A stretch of DNA of 64,000 nucleotides from Pararge aegeria (lineage: Eukaryota > Arthropoda > Insecta > Lepidoptera > Nymphalidae), in NCBI RefSeq assembly GCF_905163445.1, contig NC_053191.1, positions 15,934,001 through 15,998,000 on the forward strand. Direction: 5' to 3'. The position numbers were made by a program, and so were the translations under genes. A model generated the notes under the pieces. The model had not been told where the DNA came from, made no database searches, and saw only the letters and a list, made by a program, of their open reading frames with translations. Position 1 is the stretch's first letter; each line of letters starts with the position of its first letter. Positions 54,753 to 64,000 of the stretch are shown here, piece by piece.

Positions 54753-57700
54753 AATGGGGGGCGCGGTGCGTTTTGTGTTGAAGGTTGCCAAAGGTGCTGT
54801 GTTGGTTATATCTTGCGCTGTTTCTTTATGTGTTAATACTTGATACCTTGATTTGTTATTGATTATTTTTTTATAAGGGCCAACGCAAACCGTTAACTTT
54901 ATTGGCTAATTCCAGCCTTGAGATGGGATGACATGGTCTTAGATTTTAAGCGACTAATTATAAAACTGAAGCTAAATCATCTAGCAAGAATTGTATGAAA
55001 TACAATAAACATTAAACTTAATCCTACTAATATTATAAATGTGAAAATTTGTAAGAATGGATTGGATGTTTGTAAAAACTATTAAACCAATTTTACTTAA
55101 ATTCGGAGTGGAGATAAGTTGCAACCTTGATGAGACATAGGCTACTTTTTATCTCGGAAAACTGAAACAAACGCGGATAAAGCCGGGAGCAACAGCTAGT
55201 ATGCTATAATCCGCGAAAAGCAGTAAAAACTGTACGTTTGTACGGTTCTTCAATCTCTACACTCCATTATATAAAATTAAGCTTAATGTTTATTGTCTAA
55301 ACCAAATTGTCCAATTACTGGTACTCCTTATCCGGAACAAAAAATACAGGATATTTCAATAAGTTTAATTATGATTGATCACTCAGAAAACCCCCTGCCG
55401 CTGATTCGTATAACAATACGAAATATATAATGCTGTGGAAAGTGCAAATGACGTCACCAGCATCCCAGAAAGAGATCGCTTGAACTGACCGATCAAAAGT
55501 ACATAGTTTGCGTTGGCACTTTAACTTTACGATGTTTAAGTTGTTTTAATAGTTTGCACATTAAGACTATGGTTTTAAATTACACGCTATGTGACATTTG
55601 TTATTGCCAAGGATAAAATATATTCAGGTTACCTATCGTAAGATAATACGGGGCTTTAGGGTAAGGTTTTTCACATCACTCCAGTAGCATGCCAGTAACT
55701 GGATGTATATAAATAGCTGTATAAAACTATGGATTAAAACACTACTTAATTATGTGTATGATCGGTAACAATAAACAGGCTTTTAATCCGAGTACGCAGG
55801 TACCAACAATTTTTCCATTTTACCAAATGGAAAAATTCAAAGGTGGCAAAGTTTTTAGTGTACTCCGTGAGTGATAGTTATTTTAACCTATTGGCTGCTC
55901 GAATCCTTATAAATCCTTATATTGTTTTTTTTTTTAATAAATAATTATTGAAAAAAACAGTAAATTAATTATAAATCTTTAGTGTCAAAATGTGTTTAAA
56001 AAAAAAATGTGTCTATTGAAGGCCTAATTTTATAAAGAAAGTTTTTACTTAAATGACCTTGACACAGCACACGATGTTAAAGCACGCTATTTACCAGATT
56101 ACGGGAGGATTATGTTTTTCTGTTTAACTAGCAACATTCACTGCCTTTTATTGTCCTGCTGCTGAGCCGCTCTCATATAGGTATGGATATAATGACAGCA
56201 GCAGGAATTTTGGGATTCTGCTATGAATTTACCTAATTGGCTAGCTCGCTCGTTTCTCTTTGTGTGAGTTAAGTCACTAAGTGTATCATGTCGGAGAGAT
56301 AGTTTTGGAAGAATCGATTTCAAATCTGTAGTAACCACCATCCTTTCCAGTCCAGTGCCATTGGAACTTACTGGTATTATGTGAAATGCCTATTAAAGTT
56401 TTCTTATCATCTGAAGTAGTCAATCGAATATAATCCATAAAGTGTGTTTCACACAATAGTAGAATAAAAAAAAAAAAGAATTGTCCCGTTACTGTGATAA
56501 ATCGTACGCCCTAAAGCCCTGCGGTAGAGAAGATCGTCAATTCTTGAAAAAAAAACAAAAAAAGCTATATACATAATGCCTAGTATTTTTTTGTACAGAA
56601 ATATAATCGCATGTGCCTCAATTCAATCCCAAAACAACTGCCACAGATCGTCCTTAACCTAATAGGTAATATATGCACTCCATCCTGAAATAATATTTTT
56701 TCAATAAATTAAAAAAATACGTCATATTGGTTTGATTCGGTTATACACAAATATGGCGTTGCCGTACACAAGAGACACTGTGAAGCATTTATTGTGAAAC
56801 AAGCAACGAATGTAGTGTCCAACTGTCTAGAAGTAAAAACCGACGACGGCTGTGCCCTTTCTTTGTAAAGTATTGTAAAATTCCAATTTATTTGAAAGGA
56901 TTAAAATGGTTGAACAAAACATCAATCATATTAAAATAATACTTCAAGCGACGGTAGCAAGCTCCTTGGACACAGTCGCCACTTGATACTTTTCGATACT
57001 ATGAAAATTTGGACACCAGGTTCGGTGCTTTTATCACGATTAATGCAGAGTCCTGTATGCGACACAATCTTTTTATGCGTCACGGCTTGTTAAGAAATAT
57101 ACATCAACAATGTATGATTGTTTATGTATATTTGCTTCCACAGCGGCTGATTTTACAAGATTGTACTGAAATTAAAGGTTCGAAGGTAGCTTGTGTCCAA
57201 CAAGACACAAAACTGTCTTTAAAGTTTGAGCCGCGAAGCGCTTATATTGAATTGAGGTTATTTGAGTATTGTCAGCCTTTTAAACAGAGCAGTCAGTTTA
57301 GAATGATAATCATTTGTGTATAGCTGAATGGTGACCAATCTTGAATTGTTTTTGAGGATTTTAAAACGTAGTCACACAAAATCGATTAAGAAATTTGCTT
57401 ATTGAAAAAAAAAATCTTATCCTAAATTTTGCTAAAAGAGAAATTCAGGGAAGAACAATCTAAAACAAATTATTTCAAAAGCATAACAGCAATCAAAACT
57501 CTTTTATCATAAAAAAACAAAATTTCGAGAAAAGGAGAAAAACTGAATCGGCCGATTTCATAATCGATTTTGTATTCATGGATAGAAGCGTTACTTTGCG
57601 GAAGTCCACGATGCTATACGAGGTACACCGATCTTAATATGCTCAAACAAATTTCAAGGTGCTCCGGTTCCAAAGGGAAACGTTGCGAGGAATGTGTTTA

Positions 57701-58439
57701 AGATGTTTTAGAGTACCCTTTGATATAGCATTCGTAAGACCGTAATCGTCCAATCATAAGCCTACACTTTATATAAAAGCTTAAATTCGTCTATACTAAC
57801 AGCCAGTGGATCATTTCTAAAACAAAAAGCATAAGTTCACAATGCTCGACTTTAAAATGTAAGACATTAGGTCTATTTTAGTTTAACGCTATGTTTCGAT
57901 ATTCGAATACGACTGTACGGTTGCGAGATTGCGAATCTTGTTCTTTGGGCTTTGCTAATAAACGTTTTGAATATTATGTTCATTAGTTATACAATATTTT
58001 CTCTCTATCTAACATCAGTAATTTAACATTTAAAAGAAGAAGACAAAACATTGCGTAACTATGCAACCTTGTTATATAACGTTTATTAGTAAACCGGTAA
58101 GGGTACATGTAGATTTGCCAGGTTTTCGCGTATTACAGCAAATTGAGGTCGGTGATCCTTGTGATTTTGTAATCAGCCTTAATGATATCGGCGTAAACCT
58201 TTAACACGAAAACGGCGCGTATATAGCAAAATGTTTTTTATATAATAATAATGAAAAATAATTGTATTTAGTAAGCTTATATGTGTTTGGAGATACAATG
58301 TTGAAACCGGCCATCTATTTTAAAAAAAATGTTATTGCTATTACCCATGTACCGTGTGGCGAGGCTGCGGGTTTTTGTGCCAGTTTCTTTTGTCATTAAT
58401 TTTCTTGACGGGTTGCTATCCGGAGTTAATTGTTTTTGA
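54753..58439 (+). other. 3' flank or long 3' UTR of BRSK
   Basis: AT-rich with several AATAAA hexamers and one TTAGTAGGAT-class repeat (55020-55200). A 104-codon open frame at 57009-57323 has no recognised homologue. The gene's 3' end is undetermined. Confidence 0.45.
55004..55009 (+). terminator. Candidate proximal polyadenylation signal of BRSK
   Basis: AATAAA about 250 nt after the stop codon. Several further AATAAA hexamers follow in the AT-rich flank, so the true 3' end may be more distal. Confidence 0.3.
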
Positions 58440-58775
58440 TGATAGTTTAACCGTTTTGTAAACAGCAAAGACGTGCCGCTAAGCAATTTAGTGTTCCGGA
58501 GCGATGTCGCGTAGAAACCGATTAGGGGTATAACTACCATCAGTGGCGTGCACTTGGTTTCTTACCAGGGTATGCGTACAGCAAGAAAATTGCATAAAAC
58601 GACAAAAATCCTCCCCTTATACCAGTTAAATATAAATTCTAGGGTAGGCCGTGCTTTTGTGAATGTATGAAGTGCACGCCACTTACTACTATACTCCTAA
58701 ACAGATTAGCCCGCTATCTTACATCCAGGTGAGGTTACAGTCAAGGGCTAACTTGTAGTGGAATAAAAAGGTGAC
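58440..58775 (-). repeat. SINE family C copy interrupted by a hAT element
   Basis: GACGTGCCGCTAAGCAATTT, GCGTAGAAACCGATTAGGGG, then the insertion, then CAGATTAGCCCGCTA and GTCAAGGGCTAACTTGTAG. Confidence 0.85.
58541..58684. mobile_element. hAT-type MITE, 144 bp
   Basis: Termini CAGTGGCGTGCACTT / AAGTGCACGCCACTT, with target duplication ACTACCAT (58533-58540) / ACTACTAT (58685-58692), one mismatch. Inserted in SINE C. Confidence 0.88.
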
Positions 58776-58789
58776 TCTAGCCAGCTGCA

Positions 58790-59075
58790 TCTTCATACAA
58801 AACTCTCATCTCAACAGCGGGATGTATGTAGGTCTTTTGTTGGGATTTCCACACGCTACGATTTTGTGTTCGCTGTTTGATGACTTCTGTCTACCTTGTC
58901 TACCAACACTGCGTTATCCGGGTCGCCACTCCATCACTATGGGCCCAAACTTCGATCGGTTTTAACATCTATACGCCATTGCAACTTCAGCTTTTCGACT
59001 GGTTGAGCTATATTTGTAACTCTGGTTCTACCTCATTTCACCTCATTTCTAATTTGATCACGTAGCTATCTTAAT
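58790..59075 (-). mobile_element. LINE fragment, endonuclease/RT type
   Basis: GATGACTTCTGTCTACCTTG and GCCATTGCAACTTCAGC with GACTGGTTGAGCTATATTTG parallel the fragment at 5110-5500. Decayed. Confidence 0.5.
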
Positions 59076-62000
59076 CCCTCACTGAGTGTCCGAGCCTTCT
59101 TATATGGATAATAGTTAGCAACCACGTTCCAGAGCGGTAATTAAAAACAGCATTGGTTGATCATTGCTTTATTAATTCTTCTGAATCCTAATGTATGATA
59201 AATATCGCTTTATCGACAACAGAAAAACCGGTCGACCGTTTGCCAACACGCAATAGAAAGCTGTCAAAAAAACCTATCGGTCCCGCCACACTGATTTGTG
59301 CTATTTTATTAGGGGCCTCAAAATACGGTATTTTTGCAAATTTGTCAATGGAATATATAAGATTTACCCCTTACTGCCGTTAAGTTAGCTTAAGGCGAAT
59401 GCTCACATGGGCAGCCGTATACAATTATTTTAATGCAAAATGTATCTATCTATATAAAATATAAGCGCCTCATATGTGTGCAGTACACAATTTTTAGTCA
59501 AAGGAGGACATAAAATATTACAGGGCACTGTAACATATTTATATTGTAAGAGGTATAAAAATCAACACAAACAATATATTATGCACAGTCTGAATTTTCA
59601 CGTGTATTACTCACGTTACTGTGTGGTCTCACTGTTTATCCAAAAAACAGTGTAGGTTTCACTTAATCTTACGCATTGGTAAAGAGAAAGTCCTTTATAG
59701 AATAATGTAAATAAGTATACAATATTTTTGCTGATCGCTAAAGTTATAAATATTAAGCTTGTATGTAAAAGTAAGTGTGAGGATTCGCCTTAAATATAGA
59801 TTATAGGTATAAATAGTTTGCACTTATATAGAAAAGTCCAAAAATATACAGACACTATTACAATCTAAAATTTTAATCTACCTTTTGATGTAAAAGTGCC
59901 TAAACATGACGTGGTTTTAAGTCGCGTTATAAATTATTTTTTTAAATGTTCTTTATCACACACTTTTGTAAAGTCTTTTTTTCCCAGGAAACTGTACAAC
60001 ACTCAAACAGGAAATTAAAAAATAGTATATAAACGCAAGTAGAATGAATAGATATGGGCGTTTTTGAAACTTTAGTGTTTGAATTACACTGGCTTTTTTC
60101 ATAAAAATTCTATATGTATTTGTTTTCAATTAATTTAATAACATCTAGATTATTTTTGTATGCAATAAAAACTGTCATTGCAAAAAACATCAATAAAATT
60201 TTTATGTATTCATTTAAAAAAAAAAAACTTGTCAGTTCAAACATTCTAAAGTTATGCATTATAATAATAGTAATTTGGAATGCAACTAAAAACCGGTCAT
60301 GTTTATGCCTACTATTCATTATACAGCAAAATTATCACTAAAATAGAATCACTTAGTCGATCAGACTTAACTTGGCTGTTGCAAATTGTAGCCAAATACA
60401 TTATATTTACGTATTTTGTATATATAATATTTAATGACAGTTGCGAATGAGGATTTTTTTCAGTCAATTTAATAAATAGCTGAGAGGGGTTTATATTTGA
60501 GCCATACAGTGATTGCAATTGTTTCATTCGATTTATTTGCAAATCAATCACAGTCTGTCAAAAAAGAAACCATAGCTCCCATACATCACCATACATTCTA
60601 ATCTATAAATAGAAATAAAAATACCTAGCAATGCGTGAATTCGGTTCCTATACAACAATATTTCAGGATGTAAATAGAATCCTTTCCCTCCAGCTAGCAA
60701 AGACATGAGACAAAAATTATAACCCCCGATTATATCTCCTGACAAGAAAAGAAATATAATTAACTGCCAAAGCACGGCACCAGTGAATAGAAAAAGTTTA
60801 TTATCACACGTTTATTGTTTGGATAATGTTTCCACTTGAATTGATTAAGCTGTGGGAGAGTATAAAATTTTTTTCTTTCCCCAGGGAGAAAAAATGTCTC
60901 CTGCCCATGATAGAAAAAAACCTTTTTTATTAGTCTTTGAAATTGTAGTAACTTGCAAACACTTGAGTGTTTAAGTGTTTGCAAGTTACTAAATATACCG
61001 ACTTGAAAGTATACAAAGACTATCCACATCGTATCATGACACGTTTTTGGTGTTCTACAAAGTGGTATAAAAGTATTGACGACTAAAATTATCTTAATAT
61101 ATACAAATCCCAAGTTTCTTTATATGTTAAAATGATCCCAAACATATAAGATCATATTATTATAAGGCAAGTTGCTAGGTAATTACATTTCTATAATGTA
61201 ATTTGTTTGTGCGCACACGCTTGTCGTATCGTGGAAATGTATGTGGACCCGCCTACCGATGGATTACGATACAATACAGCTACTGTGAAGCCGGATTGAA
61301 ACCCCAACTTAATTAATCATGTATCAAACAAAAACCCGGACTTGAAATAATAACTTAACTACATAAAAAAGTCACTCATTCATAGTTTTAATTAAATGAT
61401 AAAACCCTGGAGATTTGAAGAAAACATGGATTTTAAGGTGACTTTTCACGGGTGGTGTACAAAATTCAGTTTAAACGAATAAAACCTTATAGATGCTTCG
61501 TTTTAGCAGCAGCATTTTTGAGCTATATTTTCAGACATCGGTGTTTTTTTCATAATTATTGTAAAATAAATAATACTATTTTTTACACAATTTCTGAGCA
61601 CCTTGAATCATTGCAGTGGTTTGGATAATATTTTTGATACGCAACTTTATTTTTATTTTGGCATTGATTCCCGATTTATCGTAAAACACAGGCGGTATTT
61701 CTATTGTACTGTGATTCCAATCTCTTCTCCATAAGCCTTCTTCTCAAAAAGCAAATCAAGAAAGAGACTCCACTTGTCCATATCATGTTGTAATTTGCAT
61801 CCCAAAATTGATTGTAATTGTTTTTCTAACCCATTTTGTAGCTACTGTGAGAATTCGCCTTAAATAATTTACTACTTTAATAATATTATTATTGATCGAA
61901 TTATAGGTTGTTATTGGCGTTGTCACGGCAAAGTAATGTAACTTGCAAATAGAAACTATATCTAGGATACTTTGCGTTACTTTGCAGAAGTCCATGATAA

Positions 62001-64000
62001 ACACGTTTAATTTGCTATAATCCGCGACAAGGAGACAAACCTGTACAATCTATTTAATAATTTCTATTTTCTTTATAAGCCACACAACATAGTTCTTCCT
62101 AAATACTCCTCACAAATGTTACTCGATTGTGCTTTAAAAAGTCAACATGTGCTGTGATTTTGATCTGGTAAATTTTGATTTCGGATACGATGCTGATTAG
62201 AATATACCTAAAAGGTTAGCCCGCTTACCACCTTCTACAGCATCATTACTTTTCGTCAGCCGGTCTATTTTCTATCCCCGTGAATATTTCATTACATTAC
62301 AAACTATGGAAAGTTGCCATCAGACAGCTGTCAAACCTTTACTCATTCTGTAATATTAGCCAACCGAGGTGACGTTAACAGCAATACAGTTGGCGACTAA
62401 GCAACTTTCTATAGTTTCTGACATAGTTTAATGATCATCGAGATACAAAATAATTGTTTGGTAGATATTTAAGTCAGGTCGAATTACAGTCAATGGCTAA
62501 CTTGTGGCGACATAAAATGCAAAACGTTTGTAGTTGCATAAATAACCGTTACATATAAAGAATTTAGAAGTTATTACAGATTCGTCCGGTAGTCAAGAAT
62601 AATAGCAAATTAATGTTCATTGAAAAAAAAATATATAACCAAAAGTAAAACGGTGTAAGTAAGAATTAAACTTTTTTCAGTTTTTTTTAAAGTATTTTTT
62701 ACATAAATACTTTTCTAATAATAAATATACTAACTACTTCAGAGTCCCGGCTTTGCCTGTTATATTACTGCTGTACGCAAGAGTTCCATGTAAATATACA
62801 TAGAGAATTGTATGTACTAGTATAGAGTGAATGATTGAACGCACATTATGTTTAGATTTATGGTTGTTTAAGATTCGCGTTAATTATGATATTATAGTAT
62901 CGTTTATTTTTTTAAAGTGTGGGGAGTTGTTTTTGAGTTATGCCTGCAATATTATCTAAATCGGAATAGGGATATTGATTGTCTACTCTCTACTACTCTG
63001 AAATTATATAGGTAATGTGGGGCTTTGTGTTATCAAAAAATCTCTTTGAATTCATAAAGGACCATAAATAAGATTAATCCTTTTTTTTTTTTTTAAACTT
63101 GAAACTCCCAAAATATTTGTTATTTCCTGTCTAAATTTCGTAATAATTCCTGGCTACTTGCAATTATAAAATCTGATGAAGGTTTATGCTAGGAATTTAC
63201 CGCAGTACAAGTGCTAAAGAGATTTAGTTTTTGGGCACTGATTTGTACCCATATAATTTTCTCAATTTCAAATGACACAAAATATATATTTAGTAGTATT
63301 TCGCAGGTATAACCCATAAGCATTTCAATATTAAAGGACATGTTCATTAGATAGATCATTTTGTATATTTGGTCGATAGGTATGTATGTGTATTGATAGT
63401 ATTTTTTACATTATCTTTTATTTACTATAATTATAAAAGTATATTTTTACCGCACAAGTGTTTAAAAAGCGATTAATTTAGAAAATCTGACAAAAACACT
63501 TTTAACAATTTATTCTTTAGAGTATCTCTCTATAGAGTACTCTGTTACCTGTAGGTAATCCTTGGTGATTTATATTATCATGATATTTAAGCCCAAATTT
63601 CATATTTATTTTGGCACTAGTGCGGTAAATAATAACTTATTTTTTATATGAATAAGTATCTCTTTATCAAATTATTCATAAATCATTCAATCACCACCAT
63701 CAAAAATGTAGACCTGATTCATCACATATCACAGATGATTGCGTATTGCTGTAACTTAAATATATTATATAAAAAAAAATAAAAAAAAACATATGCTTGA
63801 GAGAAAATGTTACGTAATGATAAAAAATGTTATAATATGTGAAATTGAATGGTTGAATGTTTTTGTTTTGCATTATGTTTTAACCGATATCGGTTTTATT
63901 GTTAACATTAAAATTTGAATGGTAATATCATTGCGTTTATTTAAATATTAATGTACTAACTAATAAATAAATATAAATCCTAGATACTGATTCTCTAAGG
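59076..64000. other. AT-rich 3' intergenic or distal UTR sequence
   Basis: No gene recognised. Contains a dispersed-repeat copy at 60825-60920, a perfect hairpin at 60947-60990 and a 17-bp imperfect inverted repeat (about 62307-62323 with 62402-62418). Small SINE C scraps lie near 62210-62260 and 62470-62500. Confidence 0.45.
60947..60990. repeat. Perfect hairpin, 18-bp arms, 8-nt loop
   Basis: AGTAACTTGCAAACACTT (60947-60964) and its exact complement 60973-60990. Confidence 0.95.

Noticed and set aside
53333..53703. Overlapping Cys/Val- and Thr/His-rich open frames
   Set aside because: Produced by the CACG/CA microsatellite on both strands; only exon 23 (53367-53451, +) is supported.
57009..57323. 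104-codon open frame in the 3' flank
   Set aside because: No recognisable motif, poor codon composition and no splice context; treated as chance in AT-rich DNA.
1..64000. CRISPR array, operon or prokaryotic mobile system
   Set aside because: No regular direct repeats with unique spacers and no polycistronic layout; gene structure and repeats are those of an insect nuclear genome.

Overview
The window looks like a moth or butterfly nuclear chromosome segment. It is AT-rich and intron-rich, and it is crowded with several families of short tRNA-derived SINEs, truncated non-LTR retrotransposon (LINE) tails, hAT-type miniature elements and foldback repeats of the kind typical of Lepidoptera. Species cannot be determined from the sequence alone.

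One gene dominates: a BRSK/SAD-family serine/threonine kinase (Drosophila sugar-free frosting, vertebrate BRSK1/2) on the + strand. I could join 24 coding exons from the ATG at 2322 to the TGA at 54750-54752. Splice phases are consistent throughout, the summed length is 2634 nt, and the predicted protein is 877 residues. Exons 1-8 encode the kinase domain, exons 8-9 the UBA-like domain, exons 10-16 a Ser/Pro-rich linker, exons 16-20 the conserved C-terminal AMPK-like (KA1-type) region, and exons 21-24 a divergent Ser/Arg/Asp-rich tail. Intron 1 (14.8 kb) and intron 5 (10.1 kb) are the longest.

A second complete gene lies inside intron 5 on the opposite strand. It is an uninterrupted 876-residue kinesin-6 of the MKLP1/KIF23/Pavarotti type (26461-29091, - strand), the motor of the centralspindlin complex in cytokinesis. 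The two genes have no evident functional link; the relationship is positional nesting.

The rest is introns and 3' flank, much of it transposon-derived. I separate four main groups: (A) a tRNA-type SINE with a 3' end reading CTTACTTTGGGGCTAGATGG; (B) a SINE beginning near CATTACCGGCCCACTACAGG; (C) a SINE carrying TTAGCCCTTGACTGCAATCT; and LINE 3' tails ending in repeated TTTGAC or TTTTGAA. Well-defined insertions include a 1.49 kb non-autonomous hAT element with perfect 8-bp target duplication, a 45-bp hAT relic also with perfect 8-bp duplication, and several nested insertions.

The most unusual regional pattern is that LINE or SINE tails end within a few tens of bases of the 3' splice sites of several kinase exons (12, 13, 16, 18 and 22). 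Transposon tails therefore seem to have supplied or crowded the branch-point/polypyrimidine region. The 9 kb after the kinase stop codon holds no recognisable gene and may be partly its 3' UTR.
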